A DNA stretch of 64,000 bases from assembly GCA_016187945.1 (NCBI GenBank), contig JACPIT010000001.1:62001-126000 (forward strand), given 5' to 3'. Position numbers and translations under genes: made by a program. Source of the DNA: Opitutia bacterium (GTDB lineage Bacteria > Verrucomicrobiota > Verrucomicrobiia > Opitutales > Opitutaceae). Positions 45,245 to 54,684 of the stretch are shown here, in pieces; the first letter of the stretch is position 1; each line of letters begins with the position of its first letter. Under the pieces are notes generated by a model. The model searched no databases. It was not told where the DNA came from and worked only from the letters and a program-made list of their open reading frames with translations.

Positions 45245-45967
45245 ATGCACCGCCTTCTGCCTCCTCTCCTTCTGCTCATCCTTTCGATTTCATCGCGCGC
45301 CGCTGAATCAGAGACGATGCCCGTCCTCGATCACGGCGCCACGGTGCTGTTCATCGGCGACTCCATCACCGACGCCGGTCGCGCCCGGACCGGCAGCGAC
45401 TACAACCACACGATGGGCCAGGGCTACGCGTTCATCATTTCAGCCACTCTCGGAAACCAACTCGCCGAGCGCGATCTCACCTTCATCAATCGCGGCATCA
45501 GCGGAAATCGCGTGGGCGATCTGCGCAAGCGCTGGCAAGCCGACGTCCTCGACCTCAAACCCGACGTCCTCAGCATTCTCGTCGGCGTAAACGACACGCT
45601 GGCGAAAGACGCCGGCTCCGCGGAGGAGTTTGAGCGCATCTACGACGAGTTGCTCCACGACACCCTCGCGGCATTGCCGAAGGTCCGAATCGTCCTCGGT
45701 GAACCGTTTCTCCTCCCGGTCGGCAAAATCAAGGACGGCTACGTCGCCAGTTTTGCGGAGTTGAAAAAACGGCAGGACGCCGTCGCGCGGCTCGCCGCGA
45801 AATACCAGCTTCCGTTCATCCGCTACCAGGCGGCCTTTGACGAAGCGTGCGCTCGCGCCCCCGCCGACCATTGGTCTTGGGACGGCGTGCATCCCCACTA
45901 CGCCGGCCACGCGCTCATGGCCGACGCCTGGCTCCGCACCGTCGCGGCTCTCCGGCCAACCGATTGA
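45245..45967 (+). CDS. SGNH/GDSL hydrolase, secreted
   Basis: 240 residues with a short signal peptide (LLPPLLLLILSISSRA). SGNH blocks are present: IGDSITDAG with Ser40, the Gly in RGISGNRVGDL, the Asn in ILVGVNDTLAKD, and Asp/His in WDGVHPHYAGH. Such enzymes deacetylate or de-esterify carbohydrates; rhamnogalacturonan acetylesterase is one member. It follows GH42 after 119 bases, in which only a small GAAGGG/CCCTTC hairpin (45127-45141) is seen, and would strip acetyl groups ahead of the galactosidases. Confidence 0.88.
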   Translation: MHRLLPPLLLLILSISSRAAESETMPVLDHGATVLFIGDSITDAGRARTGSDYNHTMGQGYAFIISATLGNQLAERDLTFINRGISGNRVGDLRKRWQADVLDLKPDVLSILVGVNDTLAKDAGSAEEFERIYDELLHDTLAALPKVRIVLGEPFLLPVGKIKDGYVASFAELKKRQDAVARLAAKYQLPFIRYQAAFDEACARAPADHWSWDGVHPHYAGHALMADAWLRTVAALRPTD

Positions 45968-46068
45968 CCGCGAAGCCCGCCAAATCATCCAAGTGCTCTT
46001 CGGTGTCGTCCGGGCGAGACATCAGGGAGGAACCGTCCAGTATCTTTCTTTGCCAAAGGCGCCGCAGC

Positions 46069-46329
46069 TCAGACTTCGTCAAGTTCCGTAATCCGCAGCT
46101 CTCTGACGGCGTGGTCCGCCCAGAAGCTGATATGCCAATCCCCAACCATCAGGTGCTGAATTTCCCGTCCGTCGGTTTCGCGCGTTGAATAGTCACCAAG
46201 TTGGCTCGGGAACTCCGAGAGTTGAAAGAGCAATCGCAAAACTTGTCTTTGCTTCGAGCGCGAGAGACCAATCAGGAACGAGGATGCTTTGCTCGAAAGG
46301 ACCGGGTCGTAGCTGGTCGGCTTAGGCAT
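46069..46329 (-). CDS. RelE/ParE-superfamily toxin
   Basis: An 86-residue basic protein (MPKPTSYDPVLSSKASSFLIG...), with the late strands REIQHLMVGDWHISFWADHAVRELRI typical of RelE/ParE-fold toxins, which cleave ribosome-bound mRNA or poison gyrase. The start at 46329 lies within the 3' end of the antitoxin gene (8-base overlap). Lower GC than its neighbours suggests acquisition. Target not determinable. Confidence 0.65.
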   Translation of the reverse strand: MPKPTSYDPVLSSKASSFLIGLSRSKQRQVLRLLFQLSEFPSQLGDYSTRETDGREIQHLMVGDWHISFWADHAVRELRITELDEV

Positions 46330-46525
46330 GCCCGAGCTGCTTCGCCAAATCTTTGAGTCTGACTTTCTTTCCGGCGTCCATTTCACGCATCGTGCGCGTC
46401 GCTTCCCGCCTGCCGGCCGCCGACTCGTGCTTCAGCCTGAGTAAATACGCGGAAACCATCCTGCGATCCGCCTCGGAAAGCTTCGAGAGTCGTTGCTTGA
46501 GGTCGAGAATAGCGGATGCCGTCAT
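46322..46525 (-). CDS. Antitoxin of the RelE-like pair
   Basis: A 67-residue, helix-rich, charged protein (LDLKQRLSKLSEADRRMVSAYLLRLKHES...MREMDAGKKVRLKDLAKQLGHA, in parts) encoded first in a two-gene unit that overlaps the toxin. The size and the order antitoxin-toxin fit a type II module. A C-terminal segment, VRLKDLAKQLG, could be part of a DNA-binding or toxin-wrapping element. I do not recognise the exact family. Confidence 0.6.
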   Translation of the reverse strand: MTASAILDLKQRLSKLSEADRRMVSAYLLRLKHESAAGRREATRTMREMDAGKKVRLKDLAKQLGHA

Positions 46526-46589
46526 GGCGCGAAACTAACTTCGTCGGCACATTCGTCAAGGGAGCGCGTTCCCGCAGCCCTCTACACGC

Positions 46590-48080
46590 TTACGGTCGCA
46601 GTTCGAGAGACTTCGTGGCCGGGCGATTGATCTTCACCGGCCACTCGTCCGTGCGGAACGGCACGGCGGGCAGGCCGACGCGGTTGAGGAGATTCGGTGT
46701 GGCGATCTCGTGCCAGGCGAAGCGGGCGGCGACGGGCGCGGGCACGTCAGGGCAGGTGAGGGTGATCGTGTTCTCCTTGATGACGGCGGTCGCCGGATGA
46801 AACACGCGATCTGCGCCGGCGACGACGAAGTCGGTCGGCGGCAGGCGATCGCGCGTGTGCAGGCCTTCCGCGTGCGCGTAGGTGAGGACGATGGTCGCTC
46901 CGTCGACCTTCCAGCTCGCGAGCGTCGGACCGCGCGCCGCGACGGCGGTGCGACCAAAGGTTTCGTGCAGCGCGAGTCGCGCGAGGCGGTCGCCGACGAC
47001 GCGTTTGTTGACGGGGTGGATGTCGTGCAGGTCGTCGACGCCGTCGCTGATGACGGCGTAGCCGGTGTGCGGCGCGGAGAGCGCTTCGATCTGCGCCTGC
47101 CAGAAACGCGGGAGCGCTTGGTCCGTCGTGCCGAATTTCTCCCACTTCGAATAGTCGAATGGCGCCAGCAGCACGCCGTAGAACGGTGCGTCGGCGTTTT
47201 CCCACGCACGCCGCCAGTGCGCGATCAGCGTCGTGAGCTTGTGCGCGTAGCGGTCGGAATCAGGCACCGTGCAGTTCGTCTCGCCCTGATACCAGAGGAA
47301 GCCGCGGATCGCGAACGGCGCGTAGGGTCGCACCATGCTTTGAAAGAGCTCGGTCGGCTGCACACCCGGAACCCACGCTGGGTAGCGCTCCTTCTCGAGA
47401 CCGGCGAGTTGCGGATCGGCGAACGCCTCGGCGGGCAACCACGCTTCGATCCGCGTGCCGCCGAAGCTCGCGTGAATGATGCCGACGGGCACGCCGAGCG
47501 TCTGCTGCACGTTCCGACCGAAGAAGTAGGCGGCCGCGGAGAAATTCGACTCGCGCAACGCCTCCGGCGAGCACGGCAGCCACCGCAACACGCCCGGTCC
47601 GTCCTGTTTCAGATCGGTGCGCGGCACCTGAAAGAGGCGTAACAGCGGATAATTCGCCGCCGCGATCTCGAGGTCGTAGCCGAGCGTCGGCTTCTGGCCT
47701 TTGCGCTCACCGAGCGGCTTCTCCATGTTCGACTGACCCGACGCAAACCACACCTCACCGACGAGCACGTCGGAGAACGTCAGCGTGTTCGTGCCGCGCA
47801 CGGTGAGTTCGCGTGGCGCGGCGCTCGTCGCGAGCGGATCGAGCGTGACGCGCCACGTGCCGTCGGGCCGCGCGGCGATTGTTTTCGTTTGTTCGGCGAA
47901 GGCGACAGTGACCCGCTCGCCGGGCGCGGCGGTGCCCCAGATCGGCACGGGACGCTCGCGTTGCAGGACCATGTGATCGGTGAAAAGCTTGGCGCAGCGC
48001 ACCTCGGCGTGCAGTGCGGACACGAACAGAGCGACAAGGCCAAGCGAGAATCCGCGGCGAAGAAGAGCAGGGGAGATCAT
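46590..48080 (-). CDS. Sialate O-acetylesterase-type esterase, secreted
   Basis: 496 residues from the ATG at 48080, giving a signal peptide (LLRRGFSLGLVALFVSALHA). SASA-family blocks: HMVLQRERPVPIWGTAAPGE (read as VLQRERPVPIWG), the nucleophile Ser in ASGQSNME, the IHASFGGTRIEAWL segment, FLWYQGETN, and the Asp/His in DIHPVNKR. Family members remove O-acetyl groups from sugars; in plant-biomass bacteria they act on acetylated hemicellulose or pectin rather than sialic acid. It is divergent from the rhamnose isomerase gene across 209 bases in which no clear promoter was identified. Confidence 0.9.
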   Translation of the reverse strand: MISPALLRRGFSLGLVALFVSALHAEVRCAKLFTDHMVLQRERPVPIWGTAAPGERVTVAFAEQTKTIAARPDGTWRVTLDPLATSAAPRELTVRGTNTLTFSDVLVGEVWFASGQSNMEKPLGERKGQKPTLGYDLEIAAANYPLLRLFQVPRTDLKQDGPGVLRWLPCSPEALRESNFSAAAYFFGRNVQQTLGVPVGIIHASFGGTRIEAWLPAEAFADPQLAGLEKERYPAWVPGVQPTELFQSMVRPYAPFAIRGFLWYQGETNCTVPDSDRYAHKLTTLIAHWRRAWENADAPFYGVLLAPFDYSKWEKFGTTDQALPRFWQAQIEALSAPHTGYAVISDGVDDLHDIHPVNKRVVGDRLARLALHETFGRTAVAARGPTLASWKVDGATIVLTYAHAEGLHTRDRLPPTDFVVAGADRVFHPATAVIKENTITLTCPDVPAPVAARFAWHEIATPNLLNRVGLPAVPFRTDEWPVKINRPATKSLELRP

Positions 48081-48289
48081 CGGAAGCAGACCGCCGCGGG
48101 GGAGGCGCCGCCGGCTCGGATTGAACCGCGAGGCTCCACTTTGGCGATCCGAAACCCGCAAAATTTCGGGAGCACATTCTGTATTCCAAAGATCATTGCC
48201 CGGATTCTCGGCGGTGGCTCCACACTGTAGACTTTGCGCCTACGCTGTCCCCATCACCCCGCCGCGCCGTCGGCAAATGCTGCATCCTC

Positions 48290-49546
48290 ATGACTCGCTC
48301 GCTCTACGATTCCGCCCGTGAAACCTACGCCGCGCTCGGCGTCGATACCGAGACCGCGCTCGCGACGCTCGCGCGCACGCCGATTTCGCTGCACTGCTGG
48401 CAAGGCGACGATGTCGGCGGCTTCGAGCGCGCCGGCGCGACGCTCGACGGCGGCGGCATCCAGGCCACCGGCAACTACCCGGGCAAGGCGCGCACGATCG
48501 CCGAACTGCGCAGCGATCTCGACGTCGCGCTGTCGCTCATCCCGGGCAAGCACCGCCTCAACCTGCACGCGATCTACGGCGACTTCGGTGGCAAGAAGGT
48601 CGACCGAAACGCAATTGGCGTGGAGCATTTCCAAAGTTGGATCGACTGGGCGAAGCAGCGCGGCATGGGACTCGATTTCAACCCGACGTGTTTCTCGCAC
48701 CCGCTCGCGAACGACGGGTTTACGCTCTCGAATCGCGATCCCGCCATCCGCCAATTCTGGATCGAGCACGCGATCGCGTGCCGCCGCATCGGCGCGGCGA
48801 TGGGCCAGGCGCTCGGCACGCCCACGGTGACGAACGTCTGGATTCCCGACGGCCACAAAGACCTTCCCGCCGACCGCAAAGGCCCGCGCGAACGTCTCGA
48901 GCAGTCGCTCGACGCCGTGTTCAAGGAGCAATTCGACGAACGCGTTCACCGCGACGCCGTGGAATCGAAACTCTTCGGCATCGGCTCCGAGAGCTACGTC
49001 GTCGGTTCGCACGAGTTTTATCTCGGTTACGCTGTCACTCGAAAAAAAGTCCTCTGCCTCGACATGGGCCACTTCCACCCGACCGAGTCGGTGGCCGACA
49101 AGATTTCCTCCGTGCTGCAATTCGTGCCCGGTTTGCTGCTCCACGTGAGTCGCGGTGTCCGCTGGGACAGCGACCACGTCGTCCTCTTCGACGACGTCAC
49201 GCGCGCGCTCTTCGAGGAACTCGTCCGCGGCGGCTTTCTCCCGCGCACGGCGATCGGCCTCGATTACTTCGACGCGAGCATCAACCGCGTCGCGGCGTGG
49301 GTCATCGGCACGCGCAACGCGCAAAAGTGCCTGCTCGCCGCTCTGCTCGAACCGTCGCAGCGCTTGCGCGATCTCGAAGCCGCCGGCGACCACACGGCGC
49401 GCCTCGCGTTACTCGAAGAACTCAAGACGCTCCCGCTCGGCGCGATCTGGGAGGAACACTGCCGTCGCGCGAACGTCCCGGGCGACCGCGCCTGGCTGCC
49501 AGTTGTGACACGCTACGAGCGCGAAACGCTCGCGCAGCGTCGCTGA
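48290..49546 (+). CDS. rhaA: L-rhamnose isomerase
   Basis: A 418-residue TIM-barrel aldose isomerase. Recognised by [81 protein letters not shown] (in parts), [17 protein letters not shown] and [14 protein letters not shown], all landmark blocks of RhaA. It makes L-rhamnulose from the L-rhamnose freed by the GH78 and GH106 enzymes. First gene of the rha set; the kinase and the aldolase genes follow on the same strand. Confidence 0.96.
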   Translation: MTRSLYDSARETYAALGVDTETALATLARTPISLHCWQGDDVGGFERAGATLDGGGIQATGNYPGKARTIAELRSDLDVALSLIPGKHRLNLHAIYGDFGGKKVDRNAIGVEHFQSWIDWAKQRGMGLDFNPTCFSHPLANDGFTLSNRDPAIRQFWIEHAIACRRIGAAMGQALGTPTVTNVWIPDGHKDLPADRKGPRERLEQSLDAVFKEQFDERVHRDAVESKLFGIGSESYVVGSHEFYLGYAVTRKKVLCLDMGHFHPTESVADKISSVLQFVPGLLLHVSRGVRWDSDHVVLFDDVTRALFEELVRGGFLPRTAIGLDYFDASINRVAAWVIGTRNAQKCLLAALLEPSQRLRDLEAAGDHTARLALLEELKTLPLGAIWEEHCRRANVPGDRAWLPVVTRYERETLAQRR

Positions 49547-49586
49547 TTCGTTTCAGCTCGCCGGTCTCCTCTTTTCTCCTCCACGC

Positions 49587-51779
49587 ATGGCCTCCTATCA
49601 ATTCGTCAACTATCTCTGGGACGACGCGAAAGCCGCGTCGCTCGATCCCGTCGCGCGCCTCGTCTATCGCTCGAACCTCCTCGGCAGCGACCAACGCATC
49701 ACCAACACCGGCGGCGGCAACACGTCGTCGAAACTCACCGAGAAAGACCCGCTCACCGCTCAACCGGTCGAAGTGCTCTGGGTGAAAGGCTCAGGCGGCG
49801 ACCTGCGCACGAGCACGCGCGAGAACTTCTCGTCGCTCTACCAGAGCAAGCTGCTCGACCTCCAGAAGCTCTACGCGTCGCGCGCCGACAAGGGCCTCAA
49901 GTCGCCCGCCGAGGACGACATGGTCGGCATGTATACGCACGCGACGTTCAACCTGAACCCGCGCGCCTCGTCGATCGACACGCCGCTGCATTCGTTCCTG
50001 CCCGGCAAGCACGTCGACCACATGCACCCGAACGCGATCATCGCGATCGCGGCCTCGGCGAGTTGCGAGAAGCTCACCCAGGAAATCTTCGGCGGCCGCA
50101 TGGCCTACGTGCCGTGGATGCGCCCGGGCTTCGAACTCGGTCTCGCCATGCAGAAGATCGCGCGCGAGCAGCCGAACGTCCGCGCCATCATGATGGGCCA
50201 GCACGGCTTCATCTCGTGGGCCGACGACGACAAGCAGTGCTACACCGACACGCTCAATTTCATCGAGGAAGCCTCCGCCTACATCGAGAAGGCCTACGCG
50301 GCCAAGGGCGGCGACGTTGCGGCCTTCGGCGGACAAAAATACGCCACGCTCGACGAAGCGAAGCGCCGCGCGACGTTTGCCGCGATCCTGCCATGGCTGC
50401 GCGGCCAGGTTTCCAAGGAGAAGCGTTTCATTGGCACCGTGCAGGACGATGCGAAGATCCTGCGCTTCGTGAACTCGAAGGACGCCGCGCGTCTCGCCGA
50501 ACTCGGCACGTCGTGCCCGGACCATTTTCTCCGCACGAAGATCAAGCCCCTCTACGTCGACTGGAACCCGCAGACGGAAACCGTCGCCGAGCTGAAAGCC
50601 AAACTCGCCGCCGGCCTCACCGCCTACCGCGCCGACTACGCCGCCTACTACGCGGCCTGCAAACACGCCAACTCGCCCGCGATGCGCGACCCGAATCCGA
50701 CGGTCGTGCTCATCCCGGGCCTCGGATTGATCGCGTGGGGCAAGGACAAATCCGAGTCGCGCGTCACCGCCGAGTTCTACAACTGCGCCGTCGAAGTCAT
50801 GCGCGGCGCCGAGGCGATCGACCGCTACATCGCGCTCCCGCAGCAGGAGGCGTTCGACATCGAGTATTGGCTGCTCGAGGAAGCGAAACTCAAGCGCATG
50901 CCCGCCGAGAAAGAGCTCGCGCGCCAGGTGATCGTCGTGATCGGCGCTGGCTCCGGCATCGGCAAGGAAACCGCGCACCGCCTCGTGAAGGAAGGCGCAC
51001 ACATCGTCGCCGTCGACCTCAACGAGGCCGCCGCGCAAGCGACCGCGAAGGAGATCGAGGCTAAATACGGAGTCGGCATCGGCGTGGCCGGCACCGGCGT
51101 TTCCAACTGCGGCCCGGCCGTCGGCCTCGCGGCCAACATCACCGACCGCGCCTCCGTGCGCGCGATGCTCGACAACGTCGCGCTCGCTTACGGCGGCTTC
51201 GATTCCATCTGCGTCACCGCGGGCATCTTCGTGCCGAGCGACACGTCCGGGCACATCCCCGACGACAAGTGGGCGCTCACGTTCGCCATCAACGTCACCG
51301 GCAGCTACGTCGTGGGCGACGAAGCCGCAAAGACGTGGAAAGAGCAGGGGCTGCGCGGCAATCTCGTCTTCACGACTTCGGCCAACGCGGTCGTCGCGAA
51401 GAAGGGCTCTGTCGCCTACGACACCTCGAAGGCCGCTGCGAACCACCTCGTGCGCGAACTCGCGATCGAACTTGCGCCGCTCGTGCGCGTGAACGGCGTC
51501 GCGCCCGCGACGGTCGTGCAAGGCTCCGCGATGTTCCCGCGCGACCGCGTGATCGGCTCGCTCGCGAAATACAACATTCCCTACACCGACCACGAAGCGA
51601 CCGAGTCGCTCGTGAAGAAGCTGGCGCAGTTCTACGCCGACCGCACGCTGACGAAGGCGCCGATCACGCCCGCCGACCAGGCCGAGGCGTATTTCCTCCT
51701 CGTCTCGCAACGCCTCAGCAAGACCACCGGCCAGGTCATCACGGTCGACGGCGGCTTGCACGAGGCCTTCCTGCGCTGA
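49587..51779 (+). CDS. Bifunctional L-rhamnulose-1-phosphate aldolase / L-lactaldehyde dehydrogenase
   Basis: A 730-residue fusion. The N-terminal ~430 residues are a class II aldolase/adducin-type domain (NTGGGNTSSKL, EVLWVKGSGGDLRT, zinc region HVDHMHPNAIIAIAAS, MGQHGFISW). The C-terminal ~290 residues are an SDR (VIVVIGAGSGIGKETAHRL, catalytic Tyr/Lys in YDTSKAAANH, ITVDGGLHEAFLR). The family, often called RhaEW or RhaD-SDR, cleaves rhamnulose 1-phosphate to glycerone phosphate and L-lactaldehyde and oxidises the latter to L-lactate. The lactate would feed the LutABC genes downstream. Confidence 0.93.
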   Translation: MASYQFVNYLWDDAKAASLDPVARLVYRSNLLGSDQRITNTGGGNTSSKLTEKDPLTAQPVEVLWVKGSGGDLRTSTRENFSSLYQSKLLDLQKLYASRADKGLKSPAEDDMVGMYTHATFNLNPRASSIDTPLHSFLPGKHVDHMHPNAIIAIAASASCEKLTQEIFGGRMAYVPWMRPGFELGLAMQKIAREQPNVRAIMMGQHGFISWADDDKQCYTDTLNFIEEASAYIEKAYAAKGGDVAAFGGQKYATLDEAKRRATFAAILPWLRGQVSKEKRFIGTVQDDAKILRFVNSKDAARLAELGTSCPDHFLRTKIKPLYVDWNPQTETVAELKAKLAAGLTAYRADYAAYYAACKHANSPAMRDPNPTVVLIPGLGLIAWGKDKSESRVTAEFYNCAVEVMRGAEAIDRYIALPQQEAFDIEYWLLEEAKLKRMPAEKELARQVIVVIGAGSGIGKETAHRLVKEGAHIVAVDLNEAAAQATAKEIEAKYGVGIGVAGTGVSNCGPAVGLAANITDRASVRAMLDNVALAYGGFDSICVTAGIFVPSDTSGHIPDDKWALTFAINVTGSYVVGDEAAKTWKEQGLRGNLVFTTSANAVVAKKGSVAYDTSKAAANHLVRELAIELAPLVRVNGVAPATVVQGSAMFPRDRVIGSLAKYNIPYTDHEATESLVKKLAQFYADRTLTKAPITPADQAEAYFLLVSQRLSKTTGQVITVDGGLHEAFLR

Positions 51780-51790
51780 GGCGCGGGAAG

Positions 51791-51969
51791 GAAGCTCCAA
51801 ATTCCAAGCACCAAGCTCCAGAGAAGCACCAAACCTGAAAACCACAAAGACACGGAGACACGAAGAATACGCAGGAGCGGAGTTTTCTCCGTGCCTTCGT
51901 GTCCCTGTGGTTGCTCCGTTTTTGAGGGTTGGGGCTTCTCTGGTGCTTGGAGATTGGGGCTTGGAGCTT
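51791..51969. repeat. Nested inverted repeat: 'gctccaa' outer arms, 'accacaaagacacgg' inner arms
   Basis: The outer arms (gaagctccaaattccaagca / cttggagattggggcttgga) match the family at 5621-5719. Nested inside (51839-51912) is an accacaaagacacggaga / ccgtgccttcgtgtccctgt pair of the family at 42868 and 56945. One repeat seems to have landed in another. Confidence 0.8.
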
Positions 51970-51977
51970 TCCCTTTC

Positions 51978-53258
51978 ATGAACTCCTCCTGGCTGCATCC
52001 TCGCGAACAACTCGTTGCCACGATGGCGCGCATCTACCGCCATCGCATGACGACCACCTCGGGAGGCAATCTCTCGATTCGCGACGAGGACGGCAGCATC
52101 TGGATCACGCCGTCGCGGGTGGACAAGGGCAACCTCACGCCCGCCGACATCGTGCGCGTGTTCCCGGACGGGAAGCGCGAAGGACTGCATCCGCCGTCGT
52201 CGGAGCTGCCGTTCCACGCGGAGATCTACCGCCGCCGCCCGGACCTGAAGGCGATCGTGCACGCGCACCCCGGCGCGCTCGTGGCGTTTTCCATCTGCAG
52301 AAAACTGCCCGACACGCGCGTGCAATCGCACGCCTACTCCGTGTGCCGCCAACTCGCGTTTGCGCCCTACGCGTGCCCGGGCACACAGGAACTCGGCGAC
52401 AACATCGCCGCCGCGTTCGCGACCGGCGCGGCCTGCGTGCTCTTGGAAAACCACGGCGTCGTCATCGGCGGCTCCGATCTGCAGGACGCGTTCCAGCGGT
52501 TCGAGACGCTCGAATTCGTCGCACTGACGCTCTCTCGCGCCGCGAGCCTCGGCGAGATTACGACGGTGCCCGCCGACTCGCTGACGGTCGAGACGGCGCC
52601 GCTGCTGCCGGCGCTCGATCCGGTGCCGCCTCTCACCAATCGCGAGCGCGAACTGCGTAGCGATATCTGTCGCTTCGTCCGCCGCTCTTACGAACAGCGT
52701 CTGCTCATCAGCACGGCCGGCGCGTTTTCCGCGCGACTCGGCGCCGACGATTTTGTCATCACGCCGCGCCGCCGCGACCGCCTTGAACTCACGCCGCCGG
52801 GTCTCGTGCGCGTGAAAGGGGCGGCGTGCCCCGCCGGACAATCGCCGAGCCGCACGGCGCGGTTGCACGCCGAAATCTACGCGCGTCTCCCGGAAGTCGG
52901 CGCCATCATCAACGCCCAGCCGGCGCACGCTTCGGCGTTTTGCATGACCGCCGCGCAACTCGACACGCGCACGATTCCCGAGAGCGCGCTGGTGTTGTTC
53001 GAGGCGCCGAAGCTGCCGTTCCTGCGGCTCGTCGAGGACGCCGCCGAGATCGCGAGTCACCTTTCGCTGAAGCAAACGCCCGTCGTGCTCATCGCCAACG
53101 AAGGCGTGCTCGTCATCGGTCGCACACTGCTCGAAGCGTTCGATCGGCTCGAAGTGCTCGAAGCGACCGCGGAGGCGTTGCTGCTCGCCAAGCCCGTCGG
53201 CCCGCTCGTGCCGATGCCCGACAGTGCGATCGCGGAATTGCGCCGCATCTTCGGCTGA
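51978..53258 (+). CDS. Tandem class II aldolase/adducin protein with degenerate second domain
   Basis: 426 residues made of two class II aldolase domains. Domain 1 (1-210) is complete: TTSGGNLSIRDEDG, catalytic-type Glu76 in SSELPFHAEIY, zinc ligands His95/His97 in VHAHPG and His159 in ENHGVVIGG. Domain 2 (about 225-426) repeats the pattern (STAGAFSARLG, RLHAEIYARLPEVGAIINAQPA, IANEGVLVIG), but the ligand positions read Asn312, Gln314 and Glu375, and Glu76 is replaced by Thr293. Domain 1 could be a rhamnulose- or fuculose-phosphate aldolase, redundant with the fusion protein upstream. Domain 2 looks structural. It lies 7 bases before rhaB. Confidence 0.85.
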   Translation: MNSSWLHPREQLVATMARIYRHRMTTTSGGNLSIRDEDGSIWITPSRVDKGNLTPADIVRVFPDGKREGLHPPSSELPFHAEIYRRRPDLKAIVHAHPGALVAFSICRKLPDTRVQSHAYSVCRQLAFAPYACPGTQELGDNIAAAFATGAACVLLENHGVVIGGSDLQDAFQRFETLEFVALTLSRAASLGEITTVPADSLTVETAPLLPALDPVPPLTNRERELRSDICRFVRRSYEQRLLISTAGAFSARLGADDFVITPRRRDRLELTPPGLVRVKGAACPAGQSPSRTARLHAEIYARLPEVGAIINAQPAHASAFCMTAAQLDTRTIPESALVLFEAPKLPFLRLVEDAAEIASHLSLKQTPVVLIANEGVLVIGRTLLEAFDRLEVLEATAEALLLAKPVGPLVPMPDSAIAELRRIFG

Positions 53259-53265
53259 TTTTCCC

Positions 53266-54684
53266 ATGGCCAAAACAGTTCATTGCGCAGCCATCGACCT
53301 CGGTGCGACCAGCGGACGAGTGATCGTCGGCACGTGGACCAATCACCGCCTCGAACTCACCGAGGTGCACCGTTTCACCAACCAGTTCCGCTCGCTCGGC
53401 GCGAACGACTACTGGGATCTGCCGTATCTTTGGAGCGAGGCGCGCGCCGGGCTGCTGAAAGCGAAGGCGAAATCCCCGAAGCTCGCTTCGGTCGGCTGCG
53501 ACACCTGGGCTGTCGACCACGTGCTCGTCAACGCCGCCGGCCGCCCCGTTTATCCGGTGCACGCCTACCGCGACAACCGCACGCAAGCCGCCTCCGCCGC
53601 GCTCGCGCGCCGCGGCTTCGAGCGCGTCTACAAGCTCACCGGCGTCCCGAATTATTCTTACAACACGAGCCTGCAGCTTCAGGAAACGCTCGCGGCCGCG
53701 CCCGGCATCGCGCGCACCGCGGCGCGCTGTCTGTTCATCCCGGACTACTTCAATTTTCTGCTCTCGGGCAAAATGGAGAACGAAATCTCCATCTGCAGCC
53801 ACGCGCAACTGCTCGATGTGCGCGGCGACGACTGGTCGCCGGCCGCGCTGAAATCCTTCGGCATCCCACGGCACTGGTTCTCGACGCCGGCCAAGTCACC
53901 GCGCCGCCTCGGTCGCGTCACCGGCCTCGCCGAACTCGCGGGCGTCGAGACCGTGCTCGTGCCCGGTCACGATACCGCCTGCGCCTTCGCCGCGATGCCC
54001 GCGGCGCCGGACGGCTCCGATCTCTACCTCAGCTCCGGCACGTGGTCGCTGCTCGGTTTCGAGAGCGATGCGCCCGTGTTCGGCGACGAGGCGCGCGCCG
54101 CCAAGATTTCGAACGAGCGCATGGGCGACGGTCGCTACCGTCCGCTGCGCTCGTGCCTCGGGCTGTGGTTGCTCGAGAAGACGCTCCCGGCGTTCGACGC
54201 GCACCCGACGAATGCGGCGCAATGGAAGAAACTCATCGCCGCTGCCGAGCAAGCGCCCGCACCGACGCGCCTGATCGACGTCACCGACGCATCGCTTTTC
54301 AACCCGCCCGACATGCGAGCGGCGATCGACGCGCAGCTTCGCAAAAACGGCGCGCGTCCGCCGCGCAATCTCGAGGGCTACGTCCGCGTGATCTGCGATT
54401 CGCTCGGCCGCGGTCACGCCGATGCTGTGCGGACGTTCGAGCGGCTGGCGCAGCGGAAATTCAACCGCATTCTCATCGTCGGCGGCGGCTCGAAGAACCG
54501 TCTGTTGTGTCAGGCGACGGCGGACGCGAGCGGCTTGCCCGTCGTGTCGTATTCACTCGAAGGCACGGCCGTCGGCAACATTGCCAGTCAGCTTATCGGG
54601 CTCGGCGCGGTCCGTGATATTCACGTCTTCCGCGCCCACCTGACTCGCCAACTCGCAGCCACCGTCTACACTCCGCGTTCCTGA
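53266..54684 (+). CDS. rhaB: Rhamnulokinase
   Basis: A 472-residue FGGY kinase: AAIDLGATSGRVIVG at the N-terminus, SVGCDTWAVDHVLVN, VYPVHAYRDNRT, PDYFNFLLSGKMENEISICSHAQLLD (in parts), GHDTACAFAA, SSGTWSLLGFES, and GGGSKNRLLCQATADASGLPV. These are the RhaB landmarks, down to DNRT and SGTWSL. It phosphorylates L-rhamnulose from RhaA at C1 for the aldolase. The TGA overlaps the next ATG (TGATG), coupling it to the lactate-oxidation genes, a sensible arrangement since rhamnose ends in L-lactate. Confidence 0.95.
   Translation: MAKTVHCAAIDLGATSGRVIVGTWTNHRLELTEVHRFTNQFRSLGANDYWDLPYLWSEARAGLLKAKAKSPKLASVGCDTWAVDHVLVNAAGRPVYPVHAYRDNRTQAASAALARRGFERVYKLTGVPNYSYNTSLQLQETLAAAPGIARTAARCLFIPDYFNFLLSGKMENEISICSHAQLLDVRGDDWSPAALKSFGIPRHWFSTPAKSPRRLGRVTGLAELAGVETVLVPGHDTACAFAAMPAAPDGSDLYLSSGTWSLLGFESDAPVFGDEARAAKISNERMGDGRYRPLRSCLGLWLLEKTLPAFDAHPTNAAQWKKLIAAAEQAPAPTRLIDVTDASLFNPPDMRAAIDAQLRKNGARPPRNLEGYVRVICDSLGRGHADAVRTFERLAQRKFNRILIVGGGSKNRLLCQATADASGLPVVSYSLEGTAVGNIASQLIGLGAVRDIHVFRAHLTRQLAATVYTPRS

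Noticed and set aside
45915-46145. Small minus-strand frame just after the toxin gene (SRPDDTEEHLDDLAGFAV)
   Set aside because: It could be a frameshifted remnant of a TA gene, but it overlaps the SGNH hydrolase 3' end, has no recognisable family and no start signal; left out.
49791-53273. A 1160-codon open frame on the minus strand opposite the rhamnose aldolase genes
   Set aside because: It is the complement of two clear enzymes, is extremely Arg/Asp/His-rich with no domain, and results from high GC suppressing stops.
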